Assembly: GCF_900186535.1 (NCBI RefSeq)
Contig: NZ_FYDE01000003.1
Coordinates: 372,001-436,000 of the forward strand
From: Marasmitruncus massiliensis
Lineage (GTDB): Bacteria; Bacillota; Clostridia; Oscillospirales; Ruminococcaceae
Direction of reading: 5' to 3'
DNA length: 64,000 nt
The position numbers and the translations under genes were made by a program. The notes beneath the pieces were generated by a model. That model saw nothing but the letters and a program-made list of their open reading frames with translations, was not told the DNA's origin and made no database searches. This document shows, in pieces, positions 51,133-59,236 of the stretch (its first letter is position 1; each line of letters starts with the position of its first letter).

Positions 51133-52549
51133 AATCTCCCGGCGGGAGAGCTGGGAGAAGTACAGCGCGTACGTTGAATATGTCCATGAGGGACGCTGGA
51201 TACCGGCCCGCGCGGTAGTTTTCCTTTGCGATCAGGTACAAGACTTTGTAGAGCGGCCGACGGAAGCGCCATATGAAATTCTAATTATTTCGGTTCCGCC
51301 GCAGCACGGTAAATCCATGACGGTAACAGAAACGCTCCCTAGTTGGTATCTTGGCAAAAATCCGTACAAACGCATTATAGAGATCAGCTACAATGAGACG
51401 TTTGCACAGCTATTTGGCCGCCGAAATAAAAATAAAATTGAGCAGTTTGGATTACCGGTTTTTGGTGTGGAACTTGCAAAGTCCCCAAATAACAATACGG
51501 AGTTTGAAATTGACAACAACGTGGGCGGCATGATCAGCCGCGGCGTAATGTCCGGCGTTACCGGCCGCCCGGCAGATTTGATGCTTCTTGACGACCCAAT
51601 TAAAAATCGGCAGGAAGCGGACAGTGAAACTTACCGCCGCCGCCTCGCAGACGAATGGGAAAACAGCTTTAAAACGCGCCTTTCTGCCGGCGCAAAGGTC
51701 ATCCTGATACAAACGCGTTGGCATCAAGACGATCTAGCGGGCCATATCATCCGAAACGAAAAAAATGCAAAGGTCATTAACCTGCCGTGCATTGCGGAAG
51801 AAAATGACCCTCTGGGCAGAAAGCCGGGACAGGCGCTTATGCCGGAGATCGGCAAAGATGATAAATGGGCGCAGACGTTTTCAGAGACCTATAAGACACA
51901 AAGTGGATCCCGCGCCTGGAACGCCCTATATCAGGGCAGACCGACCAGCGCGGAAGGAAATATTTTAAAGCGCGAGTGGTGGCAGTATTACGACGTCCTT
52001 CCAAAAATGAACCAAAAGGTAATTTCGGTGGACGCGACGTTTAAAGATGCCAAAGACAACGACTTTGTTGCTATACAGGTTTGGGGAAAGCGAGGCCCCA
52101 ATTGCTATCTGATCTATGCGTATAAAGGCCACTTGAACTTCCCGGCAACCTGCAAAAAAATCCTGGAAGTTAGAAACCTTCATCCGGACGTCTGGGTGAC
52201 GCTCATTGAGGACAAGGCTAACGGCAGCGCAATCATCCAGATCTTACGCAATCAGATTCCGGGAATTGTACCGGTCAACCCGAGCGGGGGAAAGGTTGCC
52301 CGCGCGAATGCGGTTTCCGGTCATATCGAAGGCCATTATGTCTACCTTCCGAAAAACGAACCGTTTACCGGGGACTTCGTAGAAGAATGTGCAGACTTCC
52401 CGAACAGCCTCCACGATGACCAGGTAGACTGCATGACACAGGCTTTGAACCGGCTTATCTACTGGCAGGCGGACGACATCCCGCCGAAAGACGACGATCA
52501 GCCGGACTATGACGATCAGATAGACAATTTCTTAAATTTTGGAGGTTAA
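51092..52549 (+). CDS. terL: Terminase large subunit
   Basis: A 485-residue DNA-packaging motor. The ATPase has VPPQHGKSMTV (Walker A) near residue 70 and LMLLDDPIK (Walker B) near residue 165. The C-terminal nuclease has VDATFKDAKDNDFVAIQVWG with acidic residues, EDKANGSA, and HDDQVDCMTQA, the RNase-H-like triad. The order and length are normal for a tailed phage. Confidence 0.95.
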   Translation: MTLTPAQKQAIRLEISRRESWEKYSAYVEYVHEGRWIPARAVVFLCDQVQDFVERPTEAPYEILIISVPPQHGKSMTVTETLPSWYLGKNPYKRIIEISYNETFAQLFGRRNKNKIEQFGLPVFGVELAKSPNNNTEFEIDNNVGGMISRGVMSGVTGRPADLMLLDDPIKNRQEADSETYRRRLADEWENSFKTRLSAGAKVILIQTRWHQDDLAGHIIRNEKNAKVINLPCIAEENDPLGRKPGQALMPEIGKDDKWAQTFSETYKTQSGSRAWNALYQGRPTSAEGNILKREWWQYYDVLPKMNQKVISVDATFKDAKDNDFVAIQVWGKRGPNCYLIYAYKGHLNFPATCKKILEVRNLHPDVWVTLIEDKANGSAIIQILRNQIPGIVPVNPSGGKVARANAVSGHIEGHYVYLPKNEPFTGDFVEECADFPNSLHDDQVDCMTQALNRLIYWQADDIPPKDDDQPDYDDQIDNFLNFGG

Positions 52550-52551
52550 AT

Positions 52552-52722
52552 ATGTTTGCAAAAAAGTTGAAACAGGAAAACGAAAGCCTGCGTATGCAGG
52601 TGAGAGAACTGCAAGATAAACTCAATCGCGCCGGACAATCCGGATTGACCCGAGATCAGCAGCTTGACAATCTATTTTCCTATAACGGAAAGCCCCAGAA
52701 GGAGAGAACCGATGAGGATTAA
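52552..52722 (+). CDS. Small coiled-coil phage protein
   Basis: A 56-residue protein starting MFAKKLKQENESLRMQVREL, a continuous coiled coil for about 35 residues, then QLDNLFSYNGKPQKERTDED. It starts after a ggaggtt site and overlaps the portal start by 11 bp. A role in capsid assembly or in portal binding is possible from its place only. Confidence 0.65.
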   Translation: MFAKKLKQENESLRMQVRELQDKLNRAGQSGLTRDQQLDNLFSYNGKPQKERTDED

Positions 52723-54367
52723 AACTGACCCGGTGGACATTTTTGGAGAGGCTCAAAAAATCATCGAATACAACCAATCGATTGATCTCTATGAAAAAGT
52801 CAAAAACAATGAGAACTTTTTCATCGGAAACCAGTGGGAAGGTGTAAATGCTCCGGATCTCGAAAAGCCGGTGCTGAATATTCTAAAGCGCGTTGTATCT
52901 TACTTCATCTCTACAATTGTCTCGGACGATATCAGTGCGCAGGTTTCGCTTTTTGGTGGTAAGGCAGACCCAGACACGGAAATCATGCTAAAAATTGTTT
53001 CAGCGCAGTTTGATCAGATCATGGAGGCTGCAAAGATTAAATTTAAAAACCGTTCAATTATCAAAAGTGCCGCGGTCGATGGCGACGGATGCTTATATTT
53101 CTTCTACGATGTTCCGCCCGAGGAGCAGGAAGTAGCTGAAAATAGCGAAGCCGCCGCACTTCCAGAGGTTCCGATGGGAAAAATCGAAGCCGAGGAAATC
53201 GATAATACAAACATTCTATTTGGGAATCCACAGGTTCAGGATGTGCAGCGGCAGCCCTATATTATCATTCAGCTGCGCCGCACAGTAGAGGAGGTTAAGG
53301 AAGAAGCACAGGCCAACGGTATTTCACGGGATCAAATTGACTTGATCACGGAAGACAACGATCCGAACGGAATCAATACCGAAAACGAGACAGGGAAAGT
53401 CACCTTGTATTTGAAATTCTGGAAGGAAAGAGGAACTGTCAGTTACACCAAGACCACACAGAATGTCATAATCAAAAATAAGACAGATTTAGGATATCGC
53501 TTGTATCCGATTTCCTATTTTTCGTGGGACAGGGTAAAAAACAGCTTCCACGGACAGAGCTGCATTACCAGCTTGATTGACAACCAAATCTTTATCAACA
53601 AATTGTTCGCTATGTCTATGGAGCACGTCAAGCGCATGGCTTTCCCAAAAATCGTATACAACGGCTCTGCAATAACAAAATGGACCAACAAAGTTGGCGA
53701 GGCAATAAAAGCGAACGGCCAGATTGATGAAAAGATCGTACAGAAAATTGACGGGACGGACATGAGCGCTCAGGTTATTCAGCTGATTGAAAAAACCATC
53801 AGCTACACACGCGACACCATGGGCGCATCAGATGCGGCACTTGGTAATATCCGGCCTGACAACACCAGCGCAATAATCGCGGTCCAGAAGTCCACTCAAA
53901 TGCCGCTGGAACTGCAGCGTATGGACTTCTACCAATTTGTAGAAGATTGTTGCAGGATCTTCCTGGACATTATGCGCGTTGATTATGGCCTACGCGAAGT
54001 ATCTTACACCGATGCAGATGGAAACTCCGTAACCGGGGCATTTGACTTTTCAGTTCTTGACAGCCTGAATGTCAAACTCAACGTGGATGTTGGTGCTTCG
54101 GCATACTGGTCCGAGATTATGCAGGTGCAGACCATCGATAATCTGTACAAGCAGCACGTCATAAACGACCCGATCACCTATCTGGAATCCATCCCTGACG
54201 GCTATATCTTCAACAAATCCAAGCTGATTGAGCGCGTCAAAGAGCAGAACAACCTGAAAGAACAGGTTAAGGCTCTGACAGCTCAATTACAGGCTTTACA
54301 AGGAGGTGGAGGAAATGGACTTGTGCCCGGTATGCAAAACGGCAACGGAATCGGAACTTCGGGATAA
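52712..54367 (+). CDS. Portal protein
   Basis: A 551-residue portal protein of the short-tailed/P22-like type: the early KNNENFFIGNQWEGVNAPDL, then PVLNILKRVVSYFISTIV, and the stem region NQIFINKLFAMSMEHVKRMA. The C-terminal part is a coiled coil (KEQVKALTAQLQALQ) ending in glycine-rich residues. The portal is the dodecameric gate through which DNA enters the capsid. The ATG at 52712 follows gaaggagaga. Confidence 0.85.
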   Translation: MRIKTDPVDIFGEAQKIIEYNQSIDLYEKVKNNENFFIGNQWEGVNAPDLEKPVLNILKRVVSYFISTIVSDDISAQVSLFGGKADPDTEIMLKIVSAQFDQIMEAAKIKFKNRSIIKSAAVDGDGCLYFFYDVPPEEQEVAENSEAAALPEVPMGKIEAEEIDNTNILFGNPQVQDVQRQPYIIIQLRRTVEEVKEEAQANGISRDQIDLITEDNDPNGINTENETGKVTLYLKFWKERGTVSYTKTTQNVIIKNKTDLGYRLYPISYFSWDRVKNSFHGQSCITSLIDNQIFINKLFAMSMEHVKRMAFPKIVYNGSAITKWTNKVGEAIKANGQIDEKIVQKIDGTDMSAQVIQLIEKTISYTRDTMGASDAALGNIRPDNTSAIIAVQKSTQMPLELQRMDFYQFVEDCCRIFLDIMRVDYGLREVSYTDADGNSVTGAFDFSVLDSLNVKLNVDVGASAYWSEIMQVQTIDNLYKQHVINDPITYLESIPDGYIFNKSKLIERVKEQNNLKEQVKALTAQLQALQGGGGNGLVPGMQNGNGIGTSG

Positions 54368-54452
54368 TAACATTGTCTGGAAGTGCCGGAACCCGCAATG
54401 CCCCAATTATGGAAAGATTGTTGATCAAAAAGAATACTCTGCAGAAGAATAG
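54315..54452 (+). CDS. Small zinc-ribbon protein overlapping the portal 3' end
   Basis: A 45-residue protein, MDLCPVCKTATESEL then WKCRNPQCPNYGKIV, four cysteines in two pairs. It starts inside the portal gene in another frame after aggaggtggagg, an unusually strong ribosome site. A structural zinc-ribbon is the only supportable call. Confidence 0.68.
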   Translation: MDLCPVCKTATESELRDNNIVWKCRNPQCPNYGKIVDQKEYSAEE

Positions 54453-54467
54453 AAAGGATGCACATTG

Positions 54468-54917
54468 ATGAAAAAGTATATCGGTACAAAAATTATTCAG
54501 GCAGAACCCATGACACGTAAGGATTACAACAATCTGCGCGGATGGCCCATGCCCGCCGACGAAAATCCCGCTGACAATGGATTCTTGATCAAATATCCGG
54601 ATGGATATATTAGCTGGTCCCCCGAAACTGTGTTTTCAGACGCATATCGACTGATTGACGGAATGACGTTTGGGCTGGCGTTGGAAGCCATGAAAAAAGG
54701 CCATAAAGTTGCTAGAACCGGATGGAATGGCAAAGCACAGCACATTGAACTGGCAAGTAATATCAGTTACGCAACAACATCCGGCACTATTGTCAATTGC
54801 GAACACAGCGCAATTGGGAATAAAGCGATTGCTTTTGTTGGGACATCTGGCATTCAAATGGGATGGCTTGCCTCTCAGGCTGACATGCTCGCAGAAGACT
54901 GGACCATTATCGATTAA
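54468..54917 (+). CDS. DUF2829 (Tad2-like) protein, candidate anti-Thoeris factor
   Basis: A 149-residue protein with two parts. The N-terminal MKKYIGTKIIQAEPMTRKDY to SPETVFSDAYR is a common phage module. From MTFGLALEAMKKGHKVARTGW (near residue 66) to QADMLAEDWTIID it is a DUF2829 domain. Phage Tad2, which belongs to DUF2829, blocks Thoeris defence by trapping its cyclic ADP-ribose signal. The characteristic GxxxARxGWNGK pattern (here GHKVARTGWNGK) is intact. It sits between portal and scaffold. Activity is not shown. TTG 54465 is an alternative start. Confidence 0.8.
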   Translation: MKKYIGTKIIQAEPMTRKDYNNLRGWPMPADENPADNGFLIKYPDGYISWSPETVFSDAYRLIDGMTFGLALEAMKKGHKVARTGWNGKAQHIELASNISYATTSGTIVNCEHSAIGNKAIAFVGTSGIQMGWLASQADMLAEDWTIID

Positions 54918-55049
54918 GCACCCTACCACAGGTGCAGCAGCATAGGAAGCGCCGCCCAACCATAGGCGGCAGTACATCAGCCGCGCAAGGGTAAACCAAC
55001 CTTCAGCGCGGTACCGGACGCCCAACCATAGGCGGGGAAGGACCATATT
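54918..55049 (+). other. Chain of four hairpins upstream of the scaffold gene
   Basis: Four consecutive hairpins fill the 132-bp gap: CACC/GGTG (54919-54934), GCCGCC/GGCGGC (54951-54970), CCGCGC/GCGCGG with an inner AAGG/CCTT (54981-55011) and CGCC/GGCG (55019-55034). Hairpins 2 and 4 share an identical 17-bp sequence, CGCCCAACCATAGGCGG, 66 bp apart. Each loop contains an ACCA. No T run follows, so these are not plain terminators; an RNA element or a protein-binding site is likely. Confidence 0.65.
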
Positions 55050-55808
55050 ATGGAATTCGAGGAATTAGATACAAACATGCAGGATGGCGCGGAGGCCAAC
55101 GATACGGACGAACTTAATCAGCTTTTATCTTTGGACGATGATGACCAGCCGGAAGAGGACTCAATAGACGGAGAAGAATCTCCCCAGCTGGGAGATCAAA
55201 AGCCCAATGATGAGCCAAAATTTAAGGTTAATTACATGGGCAAGGAAATGGAAATGAGCGCTTCGGAGCTTGTTACCGCCGCCCAGAAAGGCCTTAATTA
55301 CGACCGCGTACATGATCAGCTGGAAGGCCTGCGATCCTCGCGGGAATTTACACTGCTTGACAAACTTGCACGGGAAAACGGAATGACTCGGGCTCAATAT
55401 CTTGACGCCATCGAACGCGCGGATCAGACTCGACAGATTCAGCAGGAAGTTGCTAAAGGCGTACCTCCTGAAATCGCCGTGAGACTGCATCAGCTGGAAC
55501 AGGACGCCAAGAGCCGCCGCCAGCAGGAACAGCAGCGCCGCGCAGAAGAGACCCGCCACCAGCAGTTTGCCGATCTGGCGCGGGAATACCCGGACATCAA
55601 AGAATTCCCTCCGGAAGTTATTCAGGCGGTCGCTGACGGGGAAACACCTCTGAACGCCTACCGCGCATGGGAAAATCAGCAGTTAAAAAACAAATTGAAA
55701 ATGGCGGGTCAGCAGAAATCCGCTCGGGAAAAATCACCGGGCAGCGCCACAGGAAGCCAGCCGGGAGAAGAACCGGATGACTTCCTCACGGGATTTCTTA
55801 GCGTATGA
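55050..55808 (+). CDS. Capsid scaffold protein
   Basis: A 252-residue, very acidic, helical protein: N-terminal Asp/Glu-rich segment (about residues 20-50), VNYMGKEMEMSASELVTAAQ, GLNYDRVHDQLEGL, a coiled coil (HQLEQDAKSRRQQEQQRRAE), and a C-terminal DDFLTGFLSV that probably binds the shell. By position, directly before the capsid gene, it is the scaffold. The four hairpins lie just upstream of its start. Confidence 0.82.
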   Translation: MEFEELDTNMQDGAEANDTDELNQLLSLDDDDQPEEDSIDGEESPQLGDQKPNDEPKFKVNYMGKEMEMSASELVTAAQKGLNYDRVHDQLEGLRSSREFTLLDKLARENGMTRAQYLDAIERADQTRQIQQEVAKGVPPEIAVRLHQLEQDAKSRRQQEQQRRAEETRHQQFADLAREYPDIKEFPPEVIQAVADGETPLNAYRAWENQQLKNKLKMAGQQKSAREKSPGSATGSQPGEEPDDFLTGFLSV

Positions 55809-55831
55809 CCCGCCAAGGGAGGTAAAAATTT

Positions 55832-56890
55832 ATGGCAATTAATCTTGTAACAAAACATGCAAAACAGATTGCAACCAGGTTTGTACAGCGGTCTTTGATC
55901 GCCGGAAGACTTTCCGAGCAGTACAGCTGGGCCGGGGCCAAAACCGTTGTCGTCTATACGCCCCAGACGGTGCCGCTTGGCGAGTATCAGCGCACCGGCA
56001 CAAATAGGTACGGAACACCGACAGAAATGCAGGACATCGTTCAGGAAATGACGCTGACGCAGGACAAAGGCTTCGCGCTCACCATCGATAAGGGAAACAA
56101 CAAAGATCAGAACGGCATCAAATCGGCCGGTAGAATGCTTGCGCTCCAGATCGATGAAAGATGTGTACCCACGTTGGACGCCTATGTATTTTCCCGTCTG
56201 GCGCAACTGGCGGGATTTGTCGTCGGGAATCCCACTGCACTGACCAAAAGCACTGTATGCGACCGGATCAGCGAAGGAACCGTGAAACTCGATGATTCTG
56301 AGGTTCCTCAGGATAACCGTACGCTGTTTGTTTCGGCCTCTACATACAAGATGCTGAGACTTTCGGAAGAGTTTATTGGCGTGGATAAACTGGCGGCGAA
56401 ATCCCTTACCAAAGGACAGGTTGGTGAATATGACGGAATGCCGGTCATTAAAGTTCCAAAAGGCAGATGGCCTGCCAACGTCAACTTCATGATCGTCTAT
56501 AAGAATTCCGCGACGGCGCCGGTCAAGATCAATGAAACTAAGCTGCATCAGGATCCGCCAGGAATCAGCGGAAATCTTCTGGAAGGCCGCATGTATTACG
56601 ACTGCTTTGTGCTCGGTGCAAAGTGCGACGGTGTATATGTGGAGATCAACACTGGTTCGGGTGCAGGCACTGTGCTCGCAAAACCGACAATCGCCGCGGC
56701 GACCGGAGAAATCACCGTTCCATCTGGGGCAACCTGCAAATACACCACGGATGGCACAGACCCGCGCTATTCCAAGACCGCGCAGATTGGAACATCAGCG
56801 GGGACAGGCGTTGGAACCGTCGTGAAAGCGTATTGCTATAAAGACGGGTCCTACCCGTCAGAAGTAGCGGAAGCCACGCTCACAGCTTAA
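55832..56890 (+). CDS. Major capsid protein with a C-terminal chitobiase-like domain
   Basis: A 352-residue protein. The N-terminal about 275 residues are a HK97-like capsid core (for example DIVQEMTLTQDKGFALTID, VFSRLAQLAGF). From about residue 285, TIAAATGEITVPSGATCKYT and TDGTDPRYSKTA match the CHB_HEX C-terminal beta-sandwich domain found on glycoside hydrolases and some phage surface proteins. That extension would decorate the capsid surface. A strong gggaggtaaa site precedes the start. Confidence 0.85.
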   Translation: MAINLVTKHAKQIATRFVQRSLIAGRLSEQYSWAGAKTVVVYTPQTVPLGEYQRTGTNRYGTPTEMQDIVQEMTLTQDKGFALTIDKGNNKDQNGIKSAGRMLALQIDERCVPTLDAYVFSRLAQLAGFVVGNPTALTKSTVCDRISEGTVKLDDSEVPQDNRTLFVSASTYKMLRLSEEFIGVDKLAAKSLTKGQVGEYDGMPVIKVPKGRWPANVNFMIVYKNSATAPVKINETKLHQDPPGISGNLLEGRMYYDCFVLGAKCDGVYVEINTGSGAGTVLAKPTIAAATGEITVPSGATCKYTTDGTDPRYSKTAQIGTSAGTGVGTVVKAYCYKDGSYPSEVAEATLTA

Positions 56891-56895
56891 AACCG

Positions 56896-56933
56896 AAAGG
56901 GAGCAGGGGGAATTGTTCCCGTGCTCCCTTTTT
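56896..56933 (+). terminator. Terminator/attenuator after the capsid gene
   Basis: AAAGGGAGCA pairs with TGCTCCCTTT, inner GGGAA/TTCCC with a TTG loop, then more T. It lies six bases after the capsid stop and, if leaky, would give more capsid than connector. Confidence 0.82.
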
Positions 56934-56953
56934 CATTAAAGGAGGTTTTGCAA

Positions 56954-57328
56954 TTGACTGCAAAAGAAGTTTATTCTGCCGCCCTCACTCTACTGCTGGA
57001 AACAGAGCAAACGGCGGGAGATTACGATAATTTTGCCATTCCTTTCTTAAATATCCTGCTTCCGGAAACTTTTAAAACAAACAATCTACTCAGGGAAATC
57101 AGAGAAAAAGAACCGCTCACGGAGATCCCGAAGGTAGAAAACCTCACTGACGATATCCCTTACGAACCGGAACTTTTACGCACAGCGATTCCTTACGGGC
57201 TGGCAGCGAAACTGGTTTATGACGATAACGACATGAGCAAAGTTTCCTACTTTAGCAGCATGTACGAAAGCGCTGTGAATTCATTCTCTGAAATGCTGCC
57301 GCAGGAAGTGGAGGACGTTTACGCATGA
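56954..57328 (+). CDS. Head-tail connector-like protein
   Basis: A 124-residue protein: LTAKEVYSAALTLLLETEQT, NILLPETFKTNNLLRE, then YGLAAKLVYDDNDMSK and a helical C-terminal part (SMYESAVNSFSEMLPQEV). The size, helical content and place after the capsid gene fit the small adaptor proteins of podoviruses and siphoviruses. It starts with TTG 56954 after aaaggaggtt. Its stop overlaps the next start. Confidence 0.72.
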   Translation: MTAKEVYSAALTLLLETEQTAGDYDNFAIPFLNILLPETFKTNNLLREIREKEPLTEIPKVENLTDDIPYEPELLRTAIPYGLAAKLVYDDNDMSKVSYFSSMYESAVNSFSEMLPQEVEDVYA

Positions 57329-59232
57329 GGCTTCCGCAAATAAAGGGTTCCGCGCCGCGGGAATATACCACGAAGTATACAAAGTTTAAGGGAGTGGATT
57401 TTAGTTCTGACCCTGCGCTGATTGCGTCGGAACGTTCTCCCTGGGCGCCTAACCTGATTTCAGACACCGGAGGAAATCCGGAAAAGCGGCCGGGATGGCG
57501 CAAGCTGCTGAGCGTCGACCAGCCCATTAACGGGCTGTATTACGGTGTAATTGATAATCAGACGACCTTTCTTGTACACGGAGGTACAAAGCTCTACACC
57601 TGGAATGAGGACGGAACGACAGCGATCATTCGGGAAAACATCAATAACGGGAAATCTGTTGCTTTCGTTCTCAAAAATTCAATCTGGATCCTGACCGGAA
57701 GTGAATACCTTGTGTACGGGATGTTTGATAATCCGGATTACACGGAAGGCGGTACAGCGCCAAAACAGACGCTTCAAATAAAGGACGTAACGGAAATCGC
57801 CTATGTGCCGACCACCATTATCGCCCGCGCTCCATCGGGAGGCGGGACAGTCTATGAGTCGGTCAATCTACTACAGCCGAAACGGATCAATAAATTTCTA
57901 ACGACCTCCGAAAAGACATATCACCTCGACAGTACCAGCATTCAAAGTGTAGAAAAGGTCACATTGAACGGTTCTGTAAAAACAGTGACAACAGACTACA
58001 CGGTTAACCTGACAAATGGAACAATCACATTTACGGCATCAACGATGCCGACCCCACCGGTAGCGGGACAGGATAATTTAGAAGTCGAGTTTTCAAAACC
58101 CGTGGAAGGATATGCAGATCGTGTAAAAAAATGCACCATTGCGGCTCTTTACGGAATCGGAACAAATGACCGCGTATTTATTTCCGGGAATCCGAATTAT
58201 CGGAACACCGACTGGCGCAGCAACGTCAATGATCCATCGTACTTCCCGGACCTTAACTATGCCCGAGTTGGCGCGGAAGGCACAAGAATCATGGGATATT
58301 TGCCGCTCGGGTCCAGCCTTGCAATTATCAAAGAGGACAACCAACAGGACAGCACGATCTTTTTACGTAGCGCAGAACTAAGCACCGGCGGAGAAGTCCT
58401 ATTTCCAATGCGTCAGGGAATTGCAGGCGTTGGAGCCATTGCGGCAGGCTCTGTGCGCATGTTGAGGGATGAACCGTTATTTCTTTCCCACACAGGCATT
58501 TACGGCATAGCAACCAACGCGATCACCTACGAACGGACTGTTCAAAACAGAAGCTATTTTGTAGATGCAAAGCTAACCAAAGAGCCAAACATGGAAAAGG
58601 CTGTTGCAATCGAATGGAACGGATATTTCATTTGCTGCATCAACTCAAAGTGTTATATCTTGGATGGAAAGCAGAATAAGTCCTACAAGCCTCAAAGCTA
58701 CGGAGATTATGTTTATGAATGCTATCACTGGGAGAACATCCCGGCAGTAGCTTTTATGGAACATGACGGAGATTTGTATTTTGGCACAGAGGACGGGCGC
58801 ATCTGCAGGTTCAACAACGACATTGCGACAATGGACAAGTACAATGACGATGGGGCGGCCATCGTCGCGCGATGGTCAACCAAATCCGATGACGACGGGG
58901 ACTTCATGCGCCGAAAGAGCATGATCAAAAAAGGCTGCGGCGTTATGATCAAGCCGTTTACACGTTCGTCTGTCAAAGTGCTGCTAAGAACGGAAGCTGA
59001 CCTTGGGAAGCAGGTTCGCTATGAAACAATGGATATTTGGGACTGGACAGATATCGACTTTTCCAGAATCGGATTCAACTCCAACGATGCCCCCCAGGTT
59101 GTGAGCTTCAACACGAAGCTCCGAAAATACATTGCCTTGCAGATCATTGTTATGAACGACGCTGTAAACGAGGGATTTGGAGTATTTGGAATCATCAAGC
59201 GGTACACCATTGGAAATTATGTAAAGGGGTGA
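57325..59232 (+). CDS. Large tail/stopper protein, beta-propeller-like
   Basis: A 635-residue protein with many short repeated beta strands (for example FLVHGGTKLYTWNEDG, SIWILTGSEYLVYG, LYFGTEDGRICRFNN), which suggests a beta-propeller-like fold. P22 gp10- and T7 gp12-type tail tube proteins have this look, so it is a likely tail hub or stopper. No catalytic motif is present. It overlaps the preceding gene by 4 bp. Confidence 0.7.
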   Translation: MRLPQIKGSAPREYTTKYTKFKGVDFSSDPALIASERSPWAPNLISDTGGNPEKRPGWRKLLSVDQPINGLYYGVIDNQTTFLVHGGTKLYTWNEDGTTAIIRENINNGKSVAFVLKNSIWILTGSEYLVYGMFDNPDYTEGGTAPKQTLQIKDVTEIAYVPTTIIARAPSGGGTVYESVNLLQPKRINKFLTTSEKTYHLDSTSIQSVEKVTLNGSVKTVTTDYTVNLTNGTITFTASTMPTPPVAGQDNLEVEFSKPVEGYADRVKKCTIAALYGIGTNDRVFISGNPNYRNTDWRSNVNDPSYFPDLNYARVGAEGTRIMGYLPLGSSLAIIKEDNQQDSTIFLRSAELSTGGEVLFPMRQGIAGVGAIAAGSVRMLRDEPLFLSHTGIYGIATNAITYERTVQNRSYFVDAKLTKEPNMEKAVAIEWNGYFICCINSKCYILDGKQNKSYKPQSYGDYVYECYHWENIPAVAFMEHDGDLYFGTEDGRICRFNNDIATMDKYNDDGAAIVARWSTKSDDDGDFMRRKSMIKKGCGVMIKPFTRSSVKVLLRTEADLGKQVRYETMDIWDWTDIDFSRIGFNSNDAPQVVSFNTKLRKYIALQIIVMNDAVNEGFGVFGIIKRYTIGNYVKG

Positions 59233-59236
59233 GCAA

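Noticed and set aside
54918-55049. tRNA gene or CRISPR-like repeats
   Set aside because: No cloverleaf and only one 17-bp repeat pair; the four hairpins are separate stems.
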